Shown: piece by piece, positions 53,229 to 61,671 of the stretch
How the letters are laid out: every line of letters begins with the position of its first letter
Numbering within the stretch: the first letter of the stretch is position 1
Assembly (NCBI GenBank): GCA_051881815.1
Contig: JBJEQP010000024.1
Location: 13,471-77,470 of the forward strand
Length of the DNA stretch: 64,000 bases
Source: UMGS363 sp051881815
Lineage (GTDB): Bacteria; Bacillota; Clostridia; Oscillospirales; Ruminococcaceae
Reading direction: 5' to 3'
Made by a program: the position numbers and the translations under genes
The notes under the pieces: model-generated
Seen by the model: the letters and a program-made list of their open reading frames with translations, nothing else
Database searches by the model: none
What the model was told of the DNA's origin: nothing

Positions 53229-53807
53229 TTGGAAAAGCGTAATATTGAAGCAACAAAAGAAGCTCTGCTCAATGCCGCCGAAAAGCTTATGACAGAATGC
53301 GACGACCCTTCCGAGGTGACCTCTCGTGCCATCACAAAAGAAGCAGGCGTTAACCTTGCAATGATAAATTACTGCTTCGGCTCACGGGAAGCTCTGCTTT
53401 TCGAGGTGTTCAACAAGCTGCAGAACGAAGCACGGCAGCAGAATCCCGAATTTGATAGAATAGCCGAAAGTGAAATTTCGCCGAAAGAAAAGCTTATCAT
53501 GCTGCATTTTGAAGTGATGAAAATGATGCTGAAGCACAACAAGTACGTTAAGGCTATTACAAAATATGTGCTGCTCAACCGCAGTATCTCTGCAAACCGA
53601 GGAAGTCTGCCCTTTATACAGGCTCACTTCGGCGGACGAAAGACCGAAAGTCAATGCCGCCTTATCGCATACGAAATATCAAGCATAAATGAACTTGCGA
53701 TACTAAAGCAGGAGGAACTGAAAACAGTATGCGGAACAGACCTTTCCGATGAAAAGGTGCTTCTGGAATACGTCACAGATCATATAAATATGTTTTTGGG
53801 AGAATAG
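53229..53807 (+). CDS. TetR-family regulator of the Rph-like gene
   Basis: 192 residues from TTG 53229, the only candidate at the right distance (7 bases) from AAGGAGG. Helix-turn-helix at about 22-60 (VTSRAITKEAGVNLAMINYCFGSREALLFEV). The effector domain has no recognised relative. It is 9 bp before the PEP-synthase-like gene and probably represses both through the 22-bp palindrome over the promoter. Confidence 0.9.
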   Translation: MEKRNIEATKEALLNAAEKLMTECDDPSEVTSRAITKEAGVNLAMINYCFGSREALLFEVFNKLQNEARQQNPEFDRIAESEISPKEKLIMLHFEVMKMMLKHNKYVKAITKYVLLNRSISANRGSLPFIQAHFGGRKTESQCRLIAYEISSINELAILKQEELKTVCGTDLSDEKVLLEYVTDHINMFLGE

Positions 53808-53816
53808 GGGGACAAA

Positions 53817-56093
53817 ATGAAATATATACATAAGCTGTCGGAGCTTCCGAATGAACTGAACTTCGGCGGAAAAGCCGAATCGCTGGATATACTGATGAAA
53901 AACGGGATGCCCGTACCGAACGGATATGCGATCGCCGCAGAATCATTTGAAAACGGAACGCTTTGCGCAGATGCGGAAACGGAGCTTTCCAAGCTGATAA
54001 ATGATCTTCCGACAAAATATAAATACGCCGTTCGTTCTTCCGCTGTCGGCGAGGACGGAACAGAGGATTCCTTCGCAGGAGCGTATGATACCGTGCTTGA
54101 TGTTACTGCGGATATGATATCGGATGCCGTTAAAAAGGTTGCCGATTCTGCCCGTAATGCACGTTCGGACGTTTATGCGCAAAGCAGAGGAACCGAAAGG
54201 GGCAGCATCGGAGTTGTCATCCAGCGCTTTATTTCTCCGCAGTTTGCAGGGGTGCTTTTTACCGCCGACCCTATGACTGCAGGAACAGGCTTTATGTCGG
54301 GCAGCTATGTCCATGGCGTCGGAGAAGCACTTGTGTCGGGAGAAAAATGCGACGGAAGCTTTAGTATAAATGCCGTGAAATACAGCTATGAAGGTCCCGA
54401 AGAGCTTGAAGGATATGCAAAGCAGCTTTATAATAAAGCCAAAAAAGCAGTTCGTATCTTCGGCTGTCCGCAGGATATCGAATGGGCTATTGAGGGCGGC
54501 AGGCTTTATATTCTTCAGTCCCGTCCGATAACGACATTGTTCCGCAACGACCGTGACCGATTTCTGATAAATGATTCTCTCTGCGGAGATTTCCTGCTTT
54601 CAAAAACCAACGTCGGAGAGATATTTCTTCGTCCCGTTTCACCTGCAACATACGGTATGATAAGCAAAATCACCGATTTTCTCGGCATACCGCTGATATC
54701 AAATGTCTGCGGTCAGCTTTACTGCAATATAAGCGGAGTATGCTCCGTGATCGCTTCATTCGGTATAAAAAAAGAAAAGGCTTTTTCGATGGTTTCCGAA
54801 ATAGCTGGAGGAATACCCGACAGCTCCGACATACCGCTGTTCCCCTATGATAAAAAAATACTGCTGAAAAAGTTCAAAAACATCATCTTCAATTCTTCAC
54901 CGAAAAAGAAGGGCGGCAAGCTCAAAGGAGATATCCCGAATGAAATAAACCGTATGGGTATGGATATCGTTGAAGAGATACACCATCTATCTTCACCGCA
55001 GGCGCTTTATGATTTCTGGGATGAACGCTGCACACCTTATATGACCTCCGCTTTGAGCGGAATAGTAACGGGACTGTCGGTAAAACCGCTGCTTTCGACC
55101 CGTAAGAAGCTCGAAGCAGTATGCGGCGCAGAGCTTGCAGACCGTCTTCTGTCCTGCCGTGCCGATGACGGAGCGCCCGAAAGTCTTGGTATGCTCCTTG
55201 CACTTGAGGACGTGATCAGCGGCAAGCTCTCAAAGTCGGAATACACGGCAAGATACGGTCACCGTCATACCGATGAAATGGAACTTTCAATGCCCTATCC
55301 GTATGAAGACCCCGATTTTCCCGATAACGTTATCAAAGAATATAAGGAATCGGGTGCGGATGTCATGATGATGAAAGCTTCCTGCGAAAAGCGAAGCCGG
55401 GAAGCAGAGGAAGAATTCCTGCAAAAGTATCCGAAAAAGGCCGCTTGGCTCAAAAAGCTTCTGAACAAGTATTCGGCGGCAGTATGCGGACGTGAAAGCA
55501 TCCGCAGCAGCGCATTAAGACTTTTCTGCGTTATCCGTGAATACCTGCTCAAAGCAGGTGAGCTGACCAACCTCGGCGACGATATTTTTATGCTTTATAT
55601 TGATGAAGCAAGAGCGCTGCTGTCAGGCAAAGGCGGCGTTCCCGATAAGCTCGGGGAAAGAAAAAAGAACTATGCCCGTCAGCTGGAAATGCCGAATTTC
55701 CCAAGCATTATACGAGGCAGATTTGTCCCCGAAGAATACAGTTCGAACGATACGCTGCCCGACGGAACGGATGTTATCTGCGGTTCGGCAGGCTCCTGCG
55801 GCATTGCCGAGGGATATGCCCGTGTGCTCAATTCCGCAAATGAAGCCGATACGATAGAAAACGGGGAGATACTTGTAGTTCCTGCGGCAAATATAGGCTG
55901 GGTGAGAGTTTTCCCGAAGATATCGGCGCTTGTTACCGATGTGGGCGCACCGCTTTCCCACGCAGTTATAGTTGCCCGTGAGCTTGGCATCCCTGCGGCA
56001 GTAAACTGCGGCAGCGCTTCCCGTGTGCTGAAAACGGGAGATAAGATCCGTGTTGACGGTTCAAACGGCAAGGTTTATATCCTAAAAGAATAA
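53817..56093 (+). CDS. PEP-synthase/rifampin-phosphotransferase-like protein
   Basis: 758 residues. An N-terminal PEP/pyruvate-kinase-type ATP-binding domain (about 1-245; KYAVRSSAVGEDGTEDSFAG, FAGVLFTADP, DIEWAIEGGRLYILQSRPI), a diverged middle domain (about 250-660) and a C-terminal swivelling phospho-His domain (about 670-758) with catalytic His in GAPLSHAVIVARELGIPA. This is the layout of Rph and PEP-synthase-like enzymes, without the PEP-binding C-terminal barrel, so transfer of a phosphate from ATP to a small acceptor is more likely than PEP synthesis. It is under the adjacent TetR gene. The acceptor, possibly an antibiotic, is unknown. Confidence 0.85.
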   Translation: MKYIHKLSELPNELNFGGKAESLDILMKNGMPVPNGYAIAAESFENGTLCADAETELSKLINDLPTKYKYAVRSSAVGEDGTEDSFAGAYDTVLDVTADMISDAVKKVADSARNARSDVYAQSRGTERGSIGVVIQRFISPQFAGVLFTADPMTAGTGFMSGSYVHGVGEALVSGEKCDGSFSINAVKYSYEGPEELEGYAKQLYNKAKKAVRIFGCPQDIEWAIEGGRLYILQSRPITTLFRNDRDRFLINDSLCGDFLLSKTNVGEIFLRPVSPATYGMISKITDFLGIPLISNVCGQLYCNISGVCSVIASFGIKKEKAFSMVSEIAGGIPDSSDIPLFPYDKKILLKKFKNIIFNSSPKKKGGKLKGDIPNEINRMGMDIVEEIHHLSSPQALYDFWDERCTPYMTSALSGIVTGLSVKPLLSTRKKLEAVCGAELADRLLSCRADDGAPESLGMLLALEDVISGKLSKSEYTARYGHRHTDEMELSMPYPYEDPDFPDNVIKEYKESGADVMMMKASCEKRSREAEEEFLQKYPKKAAWLKKLLNKYSAAVCGRESIRSSALRLFCVIREYLLKAGELTNLGDDIFMLYIDEARALLSGKGGVPDKLGERKKNYARQLEMPNFPSIIRGRFVPEEYSSNDTLPDGTDVICGSAGSCGIAEGYARVLNSANEADTIENGEILVVPAANIGWVRVFPKISALVTDVGAPLSHAVIVARELGIPAAVNCGSASRVLKTGDKIRVDGSNGKVYILKE

Positions 56094-56172
56094 AAAAACT
56101 CCCGTTCAAAACTAAACATCCCCAAAATGAAAAGCACTCCGCCGGATAAATTCAAGCGGAGTGTTTGTATTA

Positions 56173-56331
56173 TACTAATAACCATTTGTTCTATGGATAA
56201 AGACGGCAGATAGAATACGTCCAATCAAGGAAAACGACTGCAGGCAGGCTGCCGCCTGTCAAAGGAGTTTGACGCAGAGTGGGCGTATTATAGCTGCCGT
56301 ATTTTATCCATAGGTTAAATGGTTATTAGTA
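56173..56331 (+). repeat. MITE-like element, family A, copy A2
   Basis: 159 bp, TACTAATAACCATTTG ... TAAATGGTTATTAGTA, TTA on both flanks (56170-56172, 56332-56334). The right TTA is also the stop codon (TAA on the minus strand) of the next gene. Confidence 0.88.
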
Positions 56332-57588
56332 TTATCTCTCGTACAGCTTTTTCAGCGTTTTAACGGCGGAATTTCCACCGTCATCATCAATGAAAATGTC
56401 ATATTCGCCCTCAACGCTTCCAAAGGTGACGACCTTTTCCGTTCCTGCGATAATTTTCAGCTTTTCGATCATCCGTTTCTTGCTCGCCGTCTTGGAATAT
56501 ATCTTTAAGTATGTATATCCGGGATATTCTTCCGACTGCGAAAGATTTATCCTTGTGTCCTTTGCGATATCTCCTGCACACAGCGCCTTATAAAGCATAT
56601 CGATCCTTTCATCCGTGTCGATGACCATAAGATACAGGACCTCCGCCTTTTCGGTGCGAAAATCAATATGAGTGTAATTCCTGTACGGCGATTTTCTGCA
56701 AGCGCCGAAAAGCTTTTTCTCCGCATCATTTTTCAGCTCGCCGTAATAAATTAGCAGCGTGTTGTCATACAAAGCATTGACAAAGCAGTGACAGCCCATA
56801 TCAGAGATTATCTTTTCCGCACGGCTGCTTATATCGGGTGAAAGCGGCTCCTTTTCAAGGTAACGATTCTCGTTTATATCATAAAGCACAGCACCGTCCA
56901 TCGCAATAACGGGGAACTTCAGATCAACGCCGTTCATGTGCGTTAGCAGCGAAGCAGGCGTCCTTGTGGTGGAAACAGTGAATTTCGCACCTTCCGCAAT
57001 AAGCCTGTTAAGCTCGACCTTGTTGTAGGGTATCATAGTATCGTTTTTGCTCACAAGAACGGCATCTATGCCGCTGATAAACAGAGTTTCGTTATCCCTC
57101 TTTCTGTGAAGATTTGTGATGTTGAGCAAAACACCGACAGCTATTCCGATAAGCGTGTCCAGTATTCGGTTCAAGACAAACAAATAAGGGTTGCTGTCAA
57201 AGCTGTGAGTTATCGTTATGCTGAGAAAGACAACGCAGGAAAAAAACGATGCGTTCTTTTTGTCAAGCAGTACAGTTGTATAGATTATCGGTATTATCAT
57301 CAGCGAACAAACGCAGTAAACTGCCATAACATTAACGCTTTCAAAGCAGCGTATCACAAGCAGAACACCCAGTCCGTATGCCGCACCGATAAATGTTCCG
57401 ATAATGCGCTGGATCGCCATATCCTTTGTATCCTTCGTGTACTGCCGCATACACCACAGCACCGCGAGCGCACTGTAAAACGGGATCCCCGAGCCGCCTC
57501 TCAAAAAGTAGATCAGCATACATATAAGTACCCCTGCGCCCGATTTGATTATCCTTGCGCCGATCCCGGGGAGCTTTCTTCCGACCAC
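56332..57588 (-). CDS. FUSC-type membrane protein fused to a degenerate HAD (Cof-like) domain
   Basis: 418 residues. Residues about 12-160 form five to six membrane segments of the aromatic-acid-exporter/FUSC half type (FYSALAVLWCMRQYTKDT; AIQRIIGTFIGAAYGLG). From about 167 follows a Cof-like HAD domain whose motif I reads GIDAV at 173-177 instead of DxDGT, and whose motif IV reads GSVEGE instead of GDxxND, so phosphatase catalysis should be lost. GTG start, with AGGAGG 8 bases upstream; an out-of-frame ATG lies between. The stop codon coincides with the target duplication of element A2. Possibly a substrate-sensing cap on a small efflux protein. Confidence 0.82.
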   Translation of the reverse strand: MVGRKLPGIGARIIKSGAGVLICMLIYFLRGGSGIPFYSALAVLWCMRQYTKDTKDMAIQRIIGTFIGAAYGLGVLLVIRCFESVNVMAVYCVCSLMIIPIIYTTVLLDKKNASFFSCVVFLSITITHSFDSNPYLFVLNRILDTLIGIAVGVLLNITNLHRKRDNETLFISGIDAVLVSKNDTMIPYNKVELNRLIAEGAKFTVSTTRTPASLLTHMNGVDLKFPVIAMDGAVLYDINENRYLEKEPLSPDISSRAEKIISDMGCHCFVNALYDNTLLIYYGELKNDAEKKLFGACRKSPYRNYTHIDFRTEKAEVLYLMVIDTDERIDMLYKALCAGDIAKDTRINLSQSEEYPGYTYLKIYSKTASKKRMIEKLKIIAGTEKVVTFGSVEGEYDIFIDDDGGNSAVKTLKKLYER

Positions 57589-57796
57589 CCTGCATACCTC
57601 CTCAATTTTCCTTTTTTTCTATAATTTTATCAGTGAAAGCTGCTTTCGTCAATGATAGTTTTGTTAATTTGCAGGCTTTTTAAGTATTTTCGGAAAAATG
57701 TACAAAATGCAAGTTTTAAAATCATAAAATTCATATCAGTTCACATTATGTTCAATAAAAGTTTTCTGCAGAACAAAATATATGTGAAAAATACCC
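57589..57796. other. Spacer between divergent genes
   Basis: AT-rich, about 210 bp. It presumably carries the promoter of the FUSC-HAD gene, but no convincing boxes were found on that strand and no ORF is supported. Confidence 0.45.
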
Positions 57797-57825
57797 TTGA
57801 AATTTGGGAATAGTAGTGCTATTAT
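57797..57825 (+). promoter_or_regulatory. Promoter of the ATP-grasp peptide operon
   Basis: TTGAAA (57797-57802), 17 bp, TATTAT (57820-57825); TATAAT overlaps three bases later. Confidence 0.75.
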
Positions 57826-57835
57826 AATATATGTA

Positions 57836-57884
57836 AAGCAAAGGCGCTTTGTTATTAATAATGACAGAACGCCTTTGCTTTTTT
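57836..57884 (+). terminator. Terminator-like hairpin in the leader of the ATP-grasp operon (attenuator)
   Basis: AAGCAAAGGCG (57836-57846) pairs perfectly with CGCCTTTGCTT (57870-57880), followed by TTTT. It sits between the promoter and the first gene, within about 10 bases of the expected transcript start, so expression should depend on read-through or antitermination. Confidence 0.75.
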
Positions 57885-57916
57885 GCAAAATAAAAACAAT
57901 GAAAGGTGGCAAGAAT

Positions 57917-59251
57917 ATGGCTGTAACTGCTGACAAGCTCTTAACCCCGGTCGCTGACGCAAATGTGATAAACAGTCTGCTCCGCCGATACGGCGTTAAA
58001 TTCGGAATATACAAAAACGGACAGTTCAAGGAGCAGCTTTTTCCCTTCGACCCTATCCCCCGTGTTATCACTGCGGATGATTTTCAGAAAATCGAGAAGG
58101 GTCTTATCCAGCGTGTGGACGCACTGAATAAATTTCTGTATGATATCTATCACGAAAAGAATATCATTCGCGACGGGATAGTTCCCGAGGATTTTGTATA
58201 CATATCAAGCGGATATCTTCCGCAGTGCGAAGGCATAACTCCTCCCCAAAATATATACAGTCATATTTCCGGCATCGACCTTGTCGAGGGAAAGGACAAC
58301 GAGTGGTATATCCTCGAGGACAATCTTCGCATACCGTCGGGAGCGTCCTATCCGCTCATCGCAAGAGAGCTTACACGAACGACTTCTCCGACTGTTTTTT
58401 CCGAAAACAGCATCGTAGACAACCGTAACTATGCAAAGCTCTTAAAAGACACTATGGATTATGTGAACTGCGGCGGAATAAATGCTATTCTCACTCCCGG
58501 AAGATACAATGCCGCATATTTTGAGCACAGCTATCTCGCCGAGCTGACGGGAGCGGTGCTTGTCCAGAACGATGAGCTTTTCGTAGAGGATAATTTCCTC
58601 TATCAGAAGACCTATTCGGGCGGAAAGACCCGTATCGGCGCACTTTACCGCCGCATTTCCGATGATTATCTCGATCCGCTGACCTTTGAACCCTGCTCGC
58701 TTATCGGGATCCCAAACCTCATGGAAGCATACCGCGCAGGAAATGTTGCGATCATAAACGCTCCCGGAAACGGCGTTGCGGATGACAAGGGCATATATTA
58801 TTTCGTTCCGAAGATGATAAAATATTACCTTGGCGAAGAACCCATTCTGAAAAACGCACCCACATATCTCCCCTTCTATGAGGAGGACAGGGAATATGTT
58901 CTTGCAAATATCGGCAAGCTTGTTATCAAGGATGTTGCGGAAGCAGGCGGCTACGGCGTAGTGTTCGGCAGCGACCTCGATGAAGAGAAGCTGGAGGATT
59001 TCAGACAGACGATCATAAGAGAGCCGAGAAGATTTATCGCACAGGAGGTCATTGATTTCAAGGATCTTCCTATCCTCGAAAACGGCGAAGAGGTCATGCG
59101 AAAGGCAGATCTCCGTGCATTTGTATTATCGGGCGAAACGACAAGAGTATGGGCGTCGGGACTGACAAGATTCTCACGTAACCCCGATTCATTCGTTGTA
59201 AACTCATCACAAGGAGGAGGCTTTAAGGATACATGGGTACTATCTCGATAG
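57917..59251 (+). CDS. Circularly permuted ATP-grasp type 2 protein
   Basis: 444 residues from the ATG at 57917 (AAAGGTGG 7 bases upstream); the longer frame runs into the leader hairpin and is rejected. DUF404/DUF407-type protein with GYLPQCEGITPP, WYILEDNLRIPSGASYPL (ATP-binding Glu and Asn), ALYRRISDDYLDPL, AIINAPGNGVADDKGIYYFVP, LVIKDVAEAGGYGVVFG and DLRAFVLSGE. These ligases probably make amide bonds in small peptides. It overlaps the alpha-E gene by 19 bp. First of a five-gene operon. Confidence 0.92.
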   Translation: MAVTADKLLTPVADANVINSLLRRYGVKFGIYKNGQFKEQLFPFDPIPRVITADDFQKIEKGLIQRVDALNKFLYDIYHEKNIIRDGIVPEDFVYISSGYLPQCEGITPPQNIYSHISGIDLVEGKDNEWYILEDNLRIPSGASYPLIARELTRTTSPTVFSENSIVDNRNYAKLLKDTMDYVNCGGINAILTPGRYNAAYFEHSYLAELTGAVLVQNDELFVEDNFLYQKTYSGGKTRIGALYRRISDDYLDPLTFEPCSLIGIPNLMEAYRAGNVAIINAPGNGVADDKGIYYFVPKMIKYYLGEEPILKNAPTYLPFYEEDREYVLANIGKLVIKDVAEAGGYGVVFGSDLDEEKLEDFRQTIIREPRRFIAQEVIDFKDLPILENGEEVMRKADLRAFVLSGETTRVWASGLTRFSRNPDSFVVNSSQGGGFKDTWVLSR

Positions 59252-59940
59252 AACACGGCGATCGTCTTTTCTGGCTTGGAAGATACTCCGAGAGAGCATT
59301 TATGACCATAAGATCGCTTATAAGACTTTACGATAAGGTAATAGACAAGGACAGAGCACATTATGTAAAATATCTTGACTGCTTTGGACTTCCCGATATA
59401 TACGGCAGCAGCGAGGAGTTCTTTGACAGCTTCGTTTATGACGCTTCAAACTGCAATTCTATCGCTTTCAGCCTGGAAAAAGCGTATGACAACGGAATAG
59501 TTCTCCGTGAGGAGATATCAACGGAAGCGCTTGCATTCCTGCAGCTTGCTATGGATAAGCTTGCCGCCGCAAAGGCGGAGAATGCTTCTCTCGGAGTGGC
59601 GCTTATGCCCGTTGAGGATATTCTTTTCGGATTTTTCGGCTGCATACATGAATATGTTTACGATGAGGAGATAAAAAATATCATCCTCTGCGGAAAGGAT
59701 GTCGAACGCCTTAGTCTGCTTATAAGGCTTAAATACAAGCCCGAGCTTATCGAAAAGGAGTACGGCAGGCTTTGCACAGCTCTGGGAAGGATCCCTGCAA
59801 ACACGCCCTACCACTGTAATCTGGCACAGCTTGACAAGCTCGGAGAGCTTATAGGTCAGGACGACGGCTGTCACAGCAATGTTTCAAAGGCACTCGACAC
59901 CCTCGGAAAATTATTTGACAAGGAGGCTGTGCTGTTATGA
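59233..59940 (+). CDS. Alpha-E (DUF403) protein
   Basis: 235 residues, all helical. The N-terminus GDRLFWLGRYSERAFMTIRSLIRLYD is the family signature; a second conserved part is YHCNLAQLDKLGELIGQDD. Alpha-E proteins accompany permuted ATP-grasp ligases and transglutaminase-like proteases; their precise role is unknown. It overlaps both neighbours (19 bp and 4 bp), so the three should be made in fixed ratio. Confidence 0.9.
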   Translation: MGTISIEHGDRLFWLGRYSERAFMTIRSLIRLYDKVIDKDRAHYVKYLDCFGLPDIYGSSEEFFDSFVYDASNCNSIAFSLEKAYDNGIVLREEISTEALAFLQLAMDKLAAAKAENASLGVALMPVEDILFGFFGCIHEYVYDEEIKNIILCGKDVERLSLLIRLKYKPELIEKEYGRLCTALGRIPANTPYHCNLAQLDKLGELIGQDDGCHSNVSKALDTLGKLFDKEAVLL

Positions 59941-60710
59941 AAAAGCTGAATTTTTCCTTTTCAACAAAGCTTACTTTTGACAATTACGTTCACGACCATT
60001 CCTTTGCTCTGCGATGCCTTCCGATAGAAAGCCCGTCACAGCATATTGTCAGCTGCGAACTGACTGTATCTCCCTTTGTGTCAACACAGAACACAGTAGA
60101 CGCATTCGGGAACAATGTAACAACGGGATATCTTAAAGCAGATCACCGATTTCTCGATTTTGAAGTAAAGGGAACTGCCGATATAGACTGCAGCGCGGTA
60201 AAAACCGATCATATGCCCTGCTACCTTTATCAGAGCGCAATGACAAAGCCGGATGAATCGCTGAAAGCTTTGTACAAAGAGATCAGCGAAAGCTGTTCCG
60301 CAAGCTCTCCCTTTGAACGTGCAATGTTTTTCTCGGATGTTATCAACGAGGTCATGACATACACCAAGAACGTCACCGACATCAACACAACTGCCTCGCA
60401 AGCTTTTGAAAAAAAGCAGGGAGTTTGTCAGGATTTTTCACATATAATGCTTTCGCTACTGCGAATGGACGGCATCGCCTGCCGATATATCGCAGGTCTT
60501 GCAAGCTGCGACGGAGAAACCCACAGCTGGGTGGAGCTCTGGAATGAGGATCACTGGACAGGCATCGACCCCACCAACAACTGCGAGATCTCCGACAATT
60601 ATCTCATCCTTTCACAGGGCAGAGATTTCCGTGACTGCGCCGTTGACAGAGGCGTGATGTTCGGAGCATATACAAAGCAGCTTCAGCTTATTATGTCAGC
60701 ATTAGTGTAA
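59937..60710 (+). CDS. Transglutaminase-like cysteine protease of the ATP-grasp operon
   Basis: 257 residues. An N-terminal beta domain (about 1-85) precedes a transglutaminase core with catalytic Cys in KKQGVCQDFSHIML, His in DGETHSWVELW and Asp in TGIDPTNN. It begins with an ATGA overlap of the alpha-E stop. It is expected to cleave or remodel the peptide made by the ATP-grasp protein. Confidence 0.93.
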   Translation: MKKLNFSFSTKLTFDNYVHDHSFALRCLPIESPSQHIVSCELTVSPFVSTQNTVDAFGNNVTTGYLKADHRFLDFEVKGTADIDCSAVKTDHMPCYLYQSAMTKPDESLKALYKEISESCSASSPFERAMFFSDVINEVMTYTKNVTDINTTASQAFEKKQGVCQDFSHIMLSLLRMDGIACRYIAGLASCDGETHSWVELWNEDHWTGIDPTNNCEISDNYLILSQGRDFRDCAVDRGVMFGAYTKQLQLIMSALV

Positions 60711-60723
60711 AGGATGTTTTCCA

Positions 60724-61671
60724 ATGATAAAAACAGTAGCGGCGGCGACTCTTGCCGTCAATGAACAGCTTAAAATAAAAAAGAACAGCATTAAAAACGG
60801 GAGCGGCAAAAGCAGACTTTCCATCGTTACGGGAACTCACGGCGATGAGCTCGAAGGACAGTATTTTGCATATCTGCTCAACAAGACAATACAGGATAAT
60901 ATTGAATGTCTGAACGGCACGGTGGATATCTACCCCGCTCTGAATCCGCTCGGAATAGATTCAATTACAAGAGGCATCCCGTCCTTTGACCTTGATATGA
61001 ACAGAATGTTCCCCGGTTCAAAGGAAGGTACCATGCCCGAGGTGCTGTGCGCTTCGATCATGGAGGATATTGAAGGCTCGGATATCTGCATAGACGTCCA
61101 TGCAAGCAATATCTTTCTCACCGAGATACCCCAGATACGCATAAACAAAATATCCGCCGATGAGCTTATCCCATACGGCGAGATGCTCAATGTCGATTTT
61201 ATCTGGGTGCACGAAAATGCCACGGTGCTTGAATCCACTCTTGCTTACGCTCTTAATTCAAAGGGCACAAAGACCCTTGTTGTGGAAATGGGCGTCGGTA
61301 TGCGCATCACAAAGAATTACGGCGTTCAGCTTCTTGAAGGCGTACTGAATCTGATGAAGCAGACGGGAATGTGGATGGGAGAAACCAAGCCCGTGAGAAA
61401 GCCTTTTATTTCCCAAAACGGAGAAGTAGGCTTTGTGAACTCCGACGCTGCAGGTATGTTCGTTCCGCTCGTCGAGTTTGGCAGCATGGTCAGAAAAGGC
61501 GACTGCATAGGTCAGGTCATAGACCCTCTCGAAGGCAAGGTCAACGCTAATATAAACGCTGTCTGTGACGGTTTGATATTTACTCTCCGCGATTATCCAG
61601 TCGTTTACGGCGGCTCGCTGCTTGCAAGGATCCTTATGACGGACAAGCTTGACAAGGAGGTGCAGGAGTGA
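60724..61671 (+). CDS. AspA/AstE-family zinc carboxypeptidase-like deacylase (metal site intact)
   Basis: 315 residues. Zinc ligands His39 and Glu42 in GTHGDELEG and His126 in IDVHAS; substrate-binding NRMFPG at about 93-98; catalytic Glu probably in LVVEMGVG. A C-terminal beta domain of the succinylglutamate desuccinylase type ends the protein. AAAGGATG is before the ATG. It may hydrolyse an N-acyl or amide bond in the peptide produced by this operon. Its stop overlaps the next gene's start. Confidence 0.88.
   Translation: MIKTVAAATLAVNEQLKIKKNSIKNGSGKSRLSIVTGTHGDELEGQYFAYLLNKTIQDNIECLNGTVDIYPALNPLGIDSITRGIPSFDLDMNRMFPGSKEGTMPEVLCASIMEDIEGSDICIDVHASNIFLTEIPQIRINKISADELIPYGEMLNVDFIWVHENATVLESTLAYALNSKGTKTLVVEMGVGMRITKNYGVQLLEGVLNLMKQTGMWMGETKPVRKPFISQNGEVGFVNSDAAGMFVPLVEFGSMVRKGDCIGQVIDPLEGKVNANINAVCDGLIFTLRDYPVVYGGSLLARILMTDKLDKEVQE

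Noticed and set aside
57861..57893. Ten-codon leader peptide (MTERLCFFAK) in the ATP-grasp leader
   Set aside because: No ribosome site before its ATG and no run of a regulated amino acid; the hairpin explains the region better.
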